Below are positions 1-13,400 of a DNA stretch of 64,000 bases, one piece after another; the first letter of the stretch is position 1, and every line of letters starts with the position of its first letter. The translations under genes and the position numbers were made by a program. Source of the DNA: Meghimatium bilineatum (lineage: Eukaryota; Mollusca; Gastropoda; Stylommatophora; Philomycidae); NCBI GenBank assembly GCA_034231615.1, contig CM067317.1:890501-954500 (forward strand). Reading direction: 5' to 3'. Under the pieces are notes generated by a model. The model was not told the DNA's origin and made no database searches. It was given only the letters and a program-made list of their open reading frames with translations.

Positions 1-160
1 AGATACATTTTTTCCTCTCTGTACTGCCTAGAATGAATGCATTACTTATTGCCTTTGTACTTTCTTTGAAGGAATGCATCAATCATTGCCTCTCTGTACT
101 TATTTGAATGAATGCATAACTCATTGCCTCTCTGTACTGCCATGAATGAATGCATCACTT
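1..160. repeat. short degenerate tandem repeat, about 35 bp unit
   Basis: Three to four imperfect copies of a unit containing GAATGAATGCAT and CCTCTCTGTACT. The stretch lies in the intron upstream of the first visible APEH exon. No coding exon is recognisable between 1 and 1449. Confidence 0.75.
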
Positions 161-429
161 ATTCCCTCACTGACAAAATTATCATCAAGTGAAATATTTT
201 TTCCAGAATGTACTCTTCCCTATGGTTCTCTTGAATTCTCTGCAGTCTTGAGCAAGCTGTGCAGTCTCTTTTAGGGAAATGTGCAGGCATTCCTGAATGT
301 CTTTTCTCCAGTAAAATCTTGGACAGAACAGCATTTCCCACCGCTACTTTCTATCATCCGCTCCAATAACACTCTCTAAATTCCATCATGTTTTTTAATG
401 TGACAGAAAAAATTTATCTTTTTAACTCT

Positions 430-1385
430 AACAGATATCACTTATTCCCTCACTGACTGCCTCACATATATCACTTATTCCCTCACTGACTGCCTCACAG
501 ATATCACTTATTCCCTCACTGACTGCCTCACAGATATCACTTATTCCCTCACTGACTGCCTCCCAGATATCACTTATTCCCTCACTGACTGCCTCACAGA
601 TATCACCTATTCCCTCACTGACTGCCTCACAGATATCACTTATTCCCTCACTGACTGCCTCACAGATATCACTTATTCCCTCACTGATTGCCTCACAGAT
701 ATCACTTATTCCCTCACTGACTGCCTCACAGATATCACTTATTCCCTCACCTACTGCCTCACAGATATCATTTATTCCCTCACTGCCTCACAGATATCAC
801 TTATTCCTCACTAACTGTCTCACATATATCACTTATTCCCTCACTGACTGCCTCACAGATATCACTTATTCTCTCACTGACTGCCTTACAGATCACTTAT
901 TCCTTCTCTGACTGCCTCACAGATATCATTTATTCCCTCACTGCCTCACAGATATCACTTATTTTTTCCACTGACTGCCTCACAGATATCACTTATTCCT
1001 TCACTGACTGCCTCACAGATATCACTTATTCCCTCACTGACTGCCTCACAGATATCACTTATTCCCTCGCTGACTGCCTCACAGATATCACTTATTCCCT
1101 CACTGACTGCCTCACAGATATCACATTCCCTCACTGACTGCCTCACAGATATCACTTATTCCCTCACTGACTGCCTCACAGATATCACTGCCTCACAGAT
1201 ATCACTTATTCTCTCACTGACTGCCTTACAGATCACTTATTCCCTCACTGACTGCCTCACAGATATCATTTATTCCCTCACTGACTGCCTCACAGATATC
1301 ACTGTCCCTCACTGACTGCCTGACTGCCTCACAGATATCACTTATTCCCTCACTGACTGCCTCACAGATATCACTTATTTCCTCA
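430..1385. repeat. 33-bp minisatellite (about 28 units)
   Basis: Tandem copies of a 33-bp unit containing CAGATATCACTTATTCCCTC and ACTGACTGCCTCA, with several shortened units. The 33-bp period is a multiple of three, so it leaves long open frames such as the repeated SDICEAVSEGI on the minus strand. These are repeat artefacts, not a protein. The array ends about 65 bp upstream of the APEH exon at 1450. Confidence 0.93.
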
Positions 1386-1449
1386 CAAATATTCTTTACT
1401 CACTGCCTCACACTACATACACTGAGCATATTTTATTTTGACATTTCAG

Positions 1450-1490
1450 AAGCTGCTTGTATTATCTAGACATTCAGAAGAATTCTTATG
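1450..1490 (+). CDS. APEH: APEH exon (first visible, 41 nt)
   Basis: The acceptor TTTCAG precedes one split base and then [13 protein letters not shown]. The exon closes with one base of a codon before GTGAGT. It matches the APEH propeller strand seen in vertebrates as SALYYVDL. The split codon joins to the next exon as Glu. No upstream APEH exon was found in bases 1-1449. Confidence 0.85.
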
Positions 1491-4400
1491 GTGAGTGCCA
1501 GGTGATCAACAACACAAGTTTTGTCAAATGTTATTCTGTGTATGTGGGATGCATGCAGGTTGTGAATATATAAGTACATTGATGATTTATGATTATTTCA
1601 CAAGGTTAGAAGTTAGTCAAACACAAAACAAGAACATGAAAATATTAATTTATTAGTATTAATATTTGGACTTACCCAAATGTATCCATAGTTAGAGTTT
1701 TTAATATCCATTTTTCTAGAACATTTACACAAGAGTATCCAATTGGCTTCACTATGCAGTTTATTTGATGAATTTATATCAATAAATGTTAAAGTTATGT
1801 GCATTTTTCTGATTGAAATCAGAAGCACTATCAATATGAAAATATTTGCATCCAGTCATGACTTTATTATTTACAAGTTTTTATTTGTTACAAATGAGAT
1901 CATCTTGTGTGGTATTCCCTAAAGCATGATTTAGCACACAGATGTGGCTTATGTGAACATCCTATGCAGTAGTAGCTACTTTGCTTTTATATTGTATTTG
2001 CTTAGTAGCACAATGAGCACATTGCCTGTCTTTTCTATCAGTCAAAGAGATGGAAGGTCCCCTGATACCTCTCAAGCTCTGTATTTACTGGCTTTCTTCC
2101 TGGCTTGGACAATAAAGCAGCATCAAGGTTGTTAGGTGCCTCTGATTCAAATAAACTAAAGAGTTTATATAGGACACTATCAATGTGTCCTTGAAAATGG
2201 CATGTTTCTCTGTGTGAGGGCTGCCCAGTGTGTATAAAATGTGGGCATTCAGTTGTGTTATCTCTAATACCCACATAAATACTTTTTTCCATCACTTTAC
2301 TGTTTTTCTTGTGTAGTTTCCATAATATAAAATCATCTGATCCACTCTATCACATTCAATAATTGACATATTGTAATTATGAATGAGTGATGGTTTCCGG
2401 ACTTTGCTCCTACCCTCAATTCTAATTTCACATGTTGCGCTTCCACATGTTGTTACCAGTTGGCAAGGTTTTTTCTATTTTTTATCTCTCCAGCTGACAC
2501 ACATAACTTGATCTTCATCATTTCTGAACCATTTTGGTTGATTGACAGCTATTTTCTTATTATGATTTCTGGTGGAAACCCTCGTTTGTTCGCATTGAGA
2601 GTTCCAGTATAATGGTGATTTCTCTGCCGCAGAAACTGGGCAAGAGGTAAGAACGAATAATACCTGTCAGCAAACAAATGGTGATGTCCTGTGATGCCTT
2701 CTAGTAGTTATCAAAGATTTTGACAGCATGCGTAGACTCTGTTTCAGTTCCCAGCCTGTGTGTCGTGTCAACACCAAAATAAACCAGCAAGTAGAAAACA
2801 TATCCAGTGATGGAGTTGCATAGTCTGTATGACTTTATATGTTAATTTTTTTGATTTGCTTGAATTATATTTTCTGTACCGAAATCTTGCCTTGTGACCT
2901 ATAACCATCTCATCTATGCATATGTTCTCAGAAGCTAAACCTCCCAGTGTGACCTATAACCATCTCATCTATGCATATGTTCTCAGAAGGATAAAATGCT
3001 TTCTGAAAACTGGCAATTAATTCATTTATGAACGGCACTATTTGTTTGTTTGTTTTTTGTTCGCTCCATTGTAACCATCACGGATATCCTTGGCGATTTC
3101 CGCCGGGTGCGTGATTACGTTGTGCCACCGTTATGCGCCTAGTAGGCCTAGCACATTGGACGTGCTGTGCCTGTGCCCATTGGGTACTGAACCGTTTCTC
3201 ATCCGTTAGCCTGGTTCCTTAAGGGGAAGAACTCAACAGAGAAGTTGGACCCTAGCTCTTTTGCCCTCTTAGCCGAGGTGTCATTCACCGACATCGTGTA
3301 CCCCTTGTCCAAGTTCGAGTCTCACACCACGCGTTTGAGAGCAAGGCGTTCTCGAGCTGAGCGTCCTTGTCCCAATAGCGCCTGAGCCCATCAGGTACTG
3401 AACCCTTTCTCTCTTCAAGTGTATTTCCGGTGTAGGAAAACCTGACAGTAGAGTTGGGCCAGGGCTAAATCGTTGTCCCTTTTGTGGCTGAGCGCATTGA
3501 GTACGGAACCCTTTCTCTTTGCGAGCATATTTCCGGTTTAGGAAGGCTCGACATTAGAGTTGGATTAGGTCTTCTTGCTTTACCAAACGCCAATGAATGG
3601 GTCTGTGTCTCTGCCTGTAAGGAACAGAGGTAACTAGAAGCTCGTCTCGAGCTGGCGGAGCTTGTAGTTCCCCTTTCCTAGGAACTTTTCATTTTCTATT
3701 TGCAGTTTGCGCTGCCCTCTAGCGCTGTTCTGCCCTTTCATTGTTTCATTGTACTCGGTATGAAATATATTTGTCTCTCGCCATTCATTTACCTTTACGT
3801 GCATTTTACATTGGCTGCCCCTCCAATGTTCGGACTGGACTGACTAGCTTCACTGTATGTCGACAGTGTCGCTATATGTGGTGCTTCTGGTGGTGTTGGA
3901 GATATTGTCTGTCTCTTGTGCAGTCAAATCTCTTTCCATCTGCTACCTCCACATTCTCGGACACGATCCCCAAATGATTTGGCCAGAATCAGCACGAGCT
4001 GCTGTATTTCTGTTTCCAGGGTGCACCGCGTGGAGGTACATTTGGGATCTTGGTTATCTGCTAACCCTGGGTCCGCCTAGAGCAATGCGTTCCCTTTGCA
4101 CCCCACGGCTTTATTTTACAATTACCCTGTGCATCAGCTCCAGCCACATGAAGCATTGATTGGTCAATCAATAAAATTTTGGTCCTGTTGAAAATTGATT
4201 CAAACTAGGTTCTACTTCTGTGTGTTTTTGTGGACCAAAAGTCTTTTATAGAATGTTTGGTGTCCAAACCCATGTTTATCAGGGTGTGAGAAACTTCATA
4301 AAAATATTTGGTCAAGCGAAGTCCATTTCTAATATGTATAGTATTTCATTCAAGGTGTATTTATTTTCAGTTTCTGCTTATGAATTTACATTTGCTATTA

Positions 4401-7400
4401 GATTGTCAATCATTTGTTCTGTTATCAAGGATAGCAAATACTGGAGAGGTGAGGCATTGTCAGGAAGGTCAAGTTTGCTGCCAGAATATAGGGGCTTATC
4501 TGTCTGAAGTGAGACTCTTCTACACTCTCTCTTTCCTGGGCTTCATGCCACACAGCATCAATCCTAGGCCTAACTTGTTCATTTGTAGTAGTTTGATGCA
4601 TAGGCCTACCTGTAGCATTAGTAGGATTAGGAGTACCTGCTAAATCTTCAGAATCAGTGTTTTCATTACCAGTATTGGATGCTTCTTCAGAGGAACTGAC
4701 ATTCCTTGATATTATTCAAGTAGCTGCTAAATTTTTAATAAAACCTACCGTTAAGATCCAACTATAAACCAAAATTTTTTGAAAAAAATCTGATATTACT
4801 TCATAGTCCTCGTCTTATAATCGAGTACGGTCAAATTTTTAAAAGGTAATGTCAAATCACAGTAAAAAAAGGAGAAAAACACTGTTTTAAAAAAATGCCA
4901 GTGACAACTCGCATGTCCCTATATATTAAGCCAGGATAAAATGACTAGGGCTCACCAGCAATCTATAGGGTACTTATCATAATGCTAGGCCTAGATTGAC
5001 ATTAATTTCTATATATCATACAATATTACCTTCGAATCTCCTATATTTCATGATAAAAAACTAATCTGTGATGTCTATATCTGTATTCCACATGGGCCTC
5101 CATATTACACAACATAATTTCCCCGGAAATGCTATTTTTAGTAACGTTATTGCAATGGGTATTTCCGAATTTTACTATTTCTGCTCTATCATAAAGGCTT
5201 GAATGAAATGATCATCAAAATTGATATGTTCAAGAGATAATAAAATGCCTAGGGCTATAATATACCAGCATCTGATGTTATTTATTAACTGAAATACGGT
5301 AAATGGTCTGAAAAAGGGGGGTGGGTGCGAAATGAAATACTTGTAGCCAACACCGATTTACCAGTAACACCTCAGGTTTATCATCTAGACCTAGTGTACT
5401 AGTGTAGTGTTTACTGTAAACACTATAGACACATCTATAGGAACAGACCAAATTAAAGTGAGCTTGACTTGTTACAACAAAATGTTTAAACAAAATTAGT
5501 GTCACACACATTCCAGTTGCATTTACTGTACTGGTAAATGTTACAATATGCACAAACTGTGACCGTCCACTACACTCTAAGACCTCTGTACATAAAATTT
5601 AAATATCCGCTCAAAGGTCGATTTTGGCATTTTCTGCAGTAATTAACCCCATCACCCCCCCCCCCCTCCCCCCCTGCACATTTAGTGCCAGAGAAGATCA
5701 ATTTGACAATCCTCGGTCATGTTTTTTTTATTACCATATTCTCCCCACAAGGTAAACATACGAGTAACAAAGTTCAAACTCTTCTGTATCTTTTAAAAAC
5801 AAATGTGATCTTGCTGTCTTGCCGTTCATCGTTTCCCTGCTTAAAAGTTACTGTCTGCTGTATTTTTGTCAGAACCTGGTGACAAAATAGTTACATAGTA
5901 ATTACTATTCCCTAGCTCTGTTCCGCGTCATAATGCCCAGACACCCAATACAAACAATTCATTCAGGAAAGTATGATCTAGGGAAGTGAGCCTATTCATT
6001 ATTTTCAGATGTATTGTTCCCGGAATACAGTAGCCTATTCATTCCTTGATTCTTTCATTCAAGTTATGTGAGTGAGGCAAATGAAAGGAATGCCATTTTC
6101 TTACTGTTGCTAAAGTTTGTGTTAATTTCCATTTAGCATGTGGGTTCTTTCTTATGATGATGAAGTTCATTATTGCCGACATTGTTAAGTTGGGGATGTC
6201 GGTCTATAGTCGGATCTTAGACTTTCGGGAAGGTATAATTAGGTTCTCTGCCTACAATCGGATGGGTTTATATTCTGATCTTTACGGTAAGCCAGATTAC
6301 TTTGATTTATTTTTCTGCAATCCACATTAGGTATGTATTCATTATCTGAATCATCAGTATCCGATTCACTAATTAGCAAGCTCTGAGACATAACCATAGC
6401 TTGTTCTGCATTGTATCTTGAAGGGGTGGGCATTGCCATTTTTGTCAGAAATAAAGAACATAACTTTGAGTTTACAAAAATCAATTTTTTACAACATGTG
6501 CTTCGTTCTAATATTTTAAAGTGGAAGTAAAAGTATCTAGGATGTTTTGTGGTTAATATAAAAACTTGTACTGGCAAAGCAAAATATAACTGATCAATAT
6601 GATCAATAAAAACTAAAAACCGATATATTTGCGGTTGGTCCTGTCGAACTTTGATACTAAGCCATTATATCATGGATTGTTCCAGAATGTGTTAATATCT
6701 CAGTAACATGAGAAAGTGAGAATGTTATTGTTAATGTTTTGAGATCAGCAAATTGTTATAATATCTCTGTGACATGAGAAAGTCAGAATGTTATTGTTAA
6801 TGTTTTGAGATCAGCAAATTGTTATAATATCTCTGTGACATGAGAAAGTGAGAATGTTATTGTTAATGTTTTGAGATCAGCAAATTGTTATAATATCTCT
6901 GTGACATGAGAAAGTCAGAATGTTATTGTTAATGTTTTGAGATCAGCAAATTGTTATAATATCTCTGTGACATGAGAAAGTGAGAATGTTATTGTTAATG
7001 TTTTGAGATCAGCAAATTGTTATAATATCTCTGTGACATGAGGACATCTTTTATGTTGTTTTTAGAAGCTCTAAGTGAGGAGGGTCGAGCTGTGAGATTT
7101 CCTCGTTTTAGTCCTGACCTCAGTAAACTGATTTACCTAGACCTACCTATTGGAGGTGCTCATAACCAGTGTGCTAGACTGCTTCAGGTAACTGAATGTC
7201 TGCAAGCCAGTGGGCTAGGGTGGTTCAGGTAACTGCATGTCTGCAAGTCAGTGTGCTAGGATGGTTCAAGTAACTGAATGTCTGCAAGCCAGTGTGCTAG
7301 GCTGGTTCAGGTAACTGCATGTCTGCAAGTCAGTGTGCTAGGCTGGTTCAAGTAACCGAATGTCTGCAAGCCAGTGTGCTAGGCTGGTTCAGGTAACTGA

Positions 7401-10400
7401 ATGTCTGCAAGTCAGTGTGCTAGGCTGGTTCAGGTAACTGAATGTCTGCAAGCCAGTGTGCTAGGCTGGTTCAGGTAACTGAATGTCTGCAAGTCAGTGT
7501 GCTAGGCTGGTTCAGGTAACTGAATGTCTACAAGTCAGTGTGCTAGGCTGGTTCAGGTAACTGAATGTCTGCAAGCCAGTGTGCTAGGCTGGTTCAGGTA
7601 ACTGAATGTCTGCAAGTCAGTGTGCTAGGCTGGTTCAGGTAACTGAATGTCTACAAGTCAGTGTGCTAGGTTGGTTCAGGTAGTTTAATGTCTACAAGTG
7701 CGATTTGTGTTGTCATCAGATATTCTGTTTTAAAATGAACTTGACATGTAGTTGATAGTTCTACCTTCTTAATACATTACCAGTAGCACTAGTTACTGCT
7801 ATTTCTACCTTCTTAATACATTACCAGTAGCACTAGTTACTGCTATTTCTACCTTCTTAATACATTACTAGTAGCACTAATGATTCTGCCTGTCAATAGT
7901 TTAGTTTGTTTTAGTTTTCTGAATCAATGTTGATGCATTTTGGACACACCTATCGGTTCTCAGTCACTGCTAACACATGAAAACAAGTATGAATGCTGGA
8001 GGTTCCTGTAACTCACTGCTTATAGTGGGCAACAAAACCCCCAACCGCTTTTATTTGTATTTCTGTTAACTTAACCATCTGTGTATATAATTATGTTTTG
8101 TGGTTTCAAGTTTAGCTAGATGTCATGCACTGTAACCTGGGTCCTGATACCTGTTCATTTCCAACACGTGTTATCTAGTTGTATTATTACTTTAGTCAGT
8201 GATTTCTTCTCAGTGTCTACCTCCACCCATTCACTGTCCTTTCCTATTTCTTCTAATTCACATACTATTCGCAGTGTGTCTTCAGTCTCTGCCATTCATG
8301 ATCTGCCTCGCTTGATTTGTTTTTTCCTTGATTCAACTAGACATTGGTATAATGGGTGGTGGTTGTATTCTGTCACTTTAAGGTTCGACCTAACTTGTGC
8401 TACCTGGTGTTGCACACAAATGCTGGGGAGATCAAGCAGAAATCTCATAGCAGAGATGGGTGTATCTCTAGTACACCCCAGTACCGCTCTCATTGCCTCA
8501 TTTTGGACTTTTTCCAGTCTATCGACTTGTGTCTGTGACAGTGTTAGTAGGTCGAGGTAATGACCTATTTGCGATTTAGATTCTATTTACCTATAGAAAT
8601 GTGATATATTCCATAACATGCTATTGTCTGATTGTATTTAACTGTGGGCATGTGAATATAATGTTGTCTGATTGTATTTAACTGTGGGCATGTGAATATA
8701 ATGTTGTCTGATTAAGTAATTTGCTGCTTGTTGTCATAAATGAGATTATTGAATGTAAACAAATGAAATATCTAATTGCTCAGATTGAGTGGCCATCAAG
8801 AGACAGGAAAGTAATCATAGACCAAGTAGACTATACACCAGGTTTGTTGAATGTCACTTGGTTAGCTTTCATTATGTCTTTGGCATCAATCAATCTCTTG
8901 TTTTCTATACAGTTGCTTCCAGAAGTTTGACATTTTCGTAGTTGTAATTTAACTAATTTGAAGATGTTACTTAGTTTTCAGATCATCATTATTGCATGTA
9001 ATCTCCCCACATACTCCACAGGTAAACCAATCTCCCCACATACTCCATAGGTAAACCCATCTCTCCCACATACTCCACTGGTAAACCAATCTTTCCACAT
9101 ACTCCATAGGTAAACCAATCTCTCCACATACTCCATAGGTAAACCAATCTCCCCGCATACTCCATAGGTAAACCAGTCTCCCCACATACTCCATAGGTAA
9201 ACCAATCTCTCCATATACTCCACAGGTAAACCAATCTATACACATACTCTAAATAAATCAATCTCTCCACATACTCCATAGGTAAACCAGTCTCCCCACA
9301 TACTCCACAGGTAAACCAATCTCCCCACATACTCCATATGTAAACCAATCTCTCCACATACTTCACAGGTAAACACATCTCTCCACATAGTTCACAGGTA
9401 AATACATCTCTCGACATACTTCACAGGTAAACAAATCTCTTCACATACTCACATGTTTCTGAGCATGTTCATCGAGTCACTGTACATGAACAGACTTGCA
9501 ATATCGAGTCACTAAACATACTCGAGTCACTAAGCATACTCATTGAGTCACTGAGGATACTCATTGAGTCACTTAGCATACTCATCAAGTCACTGTACAT
9601 GAACGGAGCAGACTTGCATACTCATCGAGTCACTGAGCACACTCATCGAGTCACTGAACATGCAAACATAAGTTGTATTCTGTGTGCTCATCCAGTCCAA
9701 GGCCTTGGTCACTAACATAATTTCCATTCTTATGCAGCTGTAGTCACCAGTCCCACTTCTCTTTGATGGTCTTCCCTACACACTGAGCTGTGCAGGACCA
9801 AGAACAACATGAAACAACTGAATCATCCATGTAGCCAATCTAAAGATGACATGGGGGCAGTGGAGGGACATTATAGAGTATTCTTTAGACTGGTTAACAC
9901 AATGAGATCAGGGGGCATAGTCATATGACTGAAATTAATCTCCATCACTGACATAATCTCCATCACTGACATAATCTCCATCACTGACATTAATCTCCAT
10001 CACTGACATAATCTCCATCACTGACATAATCTCCATCACTGACATAATCTCCATTATAGAGTATTCTTTAGACTGGTTAACACAATGAGATCAGGGGACA
10101 TAGTCATATGATCAGATGACTTCAACACTATGGATGCATATTAACAGAAATTAATCTCCATTACTGACATAATCTCCATCACTGACTTAATCTCCATCAC
10201 TGACATAATCTCCATCACTGACATAATCTCCATCACTGACATTAATCTCCATTACTGACATAATCTCCATCACTGACATAATCTCCATCACTGACATAAT
10301 CTCCATCACTGACATAATCTACATCACTGACAAAATCTCCATTATAGAGTATTCTTTAGACTGGTTAACACAATGAGATCAGGGGACATAGTTATATGAT

Positions 10401-13400
10401 CAGATGACTTCAATGCTATGGATGCATATTAACAGAAATTAATCTCCATCAATTGTAGTTTTCCCTGTCAGGTAGATACTATATCTATAATAGATCTGTT
10501 ACCTGTATGATTTTTCTATCAGCTCCTGAGTTTCCTGGCATCTATACATCTATCGTCAACCGTCAGGTCTGGTTTGATGACAGCATTCATTTGGCATTGG
10601 AGACCAGCTGGAGAAGTCAGACTGTAAGTATCTCACACATGTAATCTAGACAACAGAGATGGTTGGTTGTTTGTTGAAGTCAGACTGTAAGTATCTCACA
10701 GATGTAATCTAGACAACAGAGATGGTTGGTTGTTTGTTGAAGTCAGACTGTAAGTATCTCACAGATGTAATCTAGACATCAGAGATGGTTGGTTTTTTGT
10801 TGAAGTCAGACTGTATCTCACAGATTTAATCTAGACATCAGAGATGGTTGGTTTTTTGTTGAAGTCAGACTGTAAGTATCTCAATGTAATCTAGACAACA
10901 GAGATGGTTGGTTGTTGAAGTCAGACTGTATCTCACAGATTTAATCTAGACATCAGAGATGGTTGGTTGTTTATTGAAGTCAGACTGTAAGTATCTCACA
11001 GGTGTAATCTAGACAAATATATGTGTTCAAATATACCATACTTTATGCTGCAAGATATGGAAAAGTGGAATATGGCCGGAAGAATGGGTAAAGTCAGTAT
11101 ACATACGCTTGTCAAAGAAAGGAGACTTTCAACTATGTACCAACTATAGAACAACAGCGCTGATTAGTCAAGCCAGCAAAATACGACTGCAGATCATAAT
11201 GAAAATAATACAACAAAATAGAAACAGAAATTCATGAAGTTCAAGAAGTTTTCGAACAGGAAGAGGAACAAGAGACCACATATTCAACATGAGAAATATA
11301 ATTGAGAAATGTAGAGAATACAGCTTAGATCTACATATGTGTTTCATAGACTACAACAAGGCGTTTGATTGTATTAAACATCACCAGCTGTGGTCTGTCA
11401 TAGGAGACATGGGCTTCCCCAAACATCTAATTGAAACACTATATCACGAACAAGCAGCATTAAAAGTGGAGGGAGAAACATCTGAATGATTTCTGTTCAA
11501 AGTGAAGTGAGACAGGTGTGCACTCTATCCCCTTATCTTTTTTAACATCTACACAGAGAATATAATGAGAAATGTAAGAGAAAAACTAGAGGAAAGTGAG
11601 TTTCATTCATTAAATATCGGTGAGTACAAGATTCCAGAAATAAGATATGCAGATGGCACAGTCCTCCTTGCTACACATCCTGAGGGACAGAAACAGCTAA
11701 AAGAATAAATTCATTTGAAATGAAGTGCTACAGAAAAATCCTACAAATATTATGGACAGAGAAAAAGAAGAACATTGACGTTTTGAAATTACTGAAGCTA
11801 AACAAAGTTTGGCTTCTAAATACCATCATAAGAAGTGTAATATTCTGTACAGTTTAAGCGACATGATGATATCGAGAAGCTGATTCTAGAGGGCAGAGTT
11901 CCGGGAAGAGAAGAAGAGGAAGACCAGCGACATCGGAGAATGTGTGCACATCTCTTTGACCAATGCAGGCCTGCTTACCCAGGACAGAGAGACGTTCAGA
12001 GTATCCACGACGAAGACAATGTTCTGGAAAGAATATGTCACTTGATATAATCTAGACATCAAAGACGATTGGTTGTTTGTTGAAGTCAGACTGTAATCTA
12101 CTTTAAGATGGGAGCTTGTGTTGGTCAGAGAAGTTGTTTACTTATTTGGAAAAGATGAGTAAATGTTGAACATAGATGGTTTGTGTAAATTCTGATCACA
12201 GATTGTTTGTGTAAATGTTGAACATAGTGAGTAAAAATTCTGATCACAGATAGTGTGTGTAAATGTTGACAGATGTGCTAATGATCTGTTACCATTTACT
12301 CGCCAGGCTGTGATTGTTGTCAACACAGAAACAGGAAAAATACAGCGAGTGGTTGCAGGTACAGACAGATTATATTTTATCTGATATCCTTTCTCATTTC
12401 CTGACTGCATCATTTAATCATCTCTTGCCTTTGACCCCCACAGACTGTGGATACTGGGGACAAATCTAATAGTAGGCCTAATCTAACTCATTGACCTGCA
12501 GACATACCTTGACTGTGGTACATGTTTCATTGTTATCATTTCAATTTTTTCTTTTATGGATAATATACCATCTTATCATGTGTCTGGCCAATGTTTAATC
12601 TGATCTTGTGTGCTAGTCAGTATTTAATCTGATCTTGTGTGAAGTCAGTATTTAATCTGATCTTGTGTGAAGTCAGTATTTAATCTGACCACGTTTCATT
12701 TCTTCACGTTTTATTAGTTTTTTTAGTTCATATTATATTAGTTTTGATATAAAACAATACATATACAATAAGTATAGGTATTTATGAGGATTTTATCAAT
12801 GTTTCCACACATTACTCAAGTATTAGGGTCGTCAAGAAGTTATATGTGCTATTTGAAAATGGTGTTTTGCGATTTTTTCCCCCCTGTTTTTTCAACTTCA
12901 CAACTTGCTCACAACTGTCATATCATACATACAACAACTAAAAAAAAAAAATTCTATAATGACTATTCACTCCTTTATTTAGATATGTAAAAATTATTTT
13001 GATATCTTTTAAAACAAAAACGTTATCATGTTTTCAAAACACCCACCATCAATAGCGCTTAATTTCCAAATAAGAATTCAGGACCAAGAGGATGTTTCTT
13101 AATTTTTAATTCAGAGCCCTAAAGGTTAATCTGATCTTGTGTGCAGTCAGTATTTAATCTGATCCCGTGTGCTGTCAGTATTTAATGTTTTCCTTGTAAT
13201 AACAACAGATAACTAAACATGGTTATGATGGTCGTCCATCATAAACAGAATTAGGAAGGAAAAACGTAGGACACATGCCACCAGGTCACATGTGTGGAGT
13301 CAACCCCCCCCCCTCCTGGTGAATTGATGAAGTCCAATGTGCATGGAGGAGCAAAGGTAGCGCAGTTGCAGATTGGCAATAACTAAGAAAAAAGTGGCCA

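Noticed and set aside
3268..3340. tRNA gene
   Set aside because: A- and B-box-like words are present, but the T-stem has only two pairs and no acceptor stem could be formed. At best it is a decayed tRNA-derived SINE head.
8967..9417. Long overlapping minus-strand open frames (Tyr/Trp-rich repeat protein)
   Set aside because: Three frames are open at once because the 29-bp unit lacks stops. There is no conserved frame or start context.
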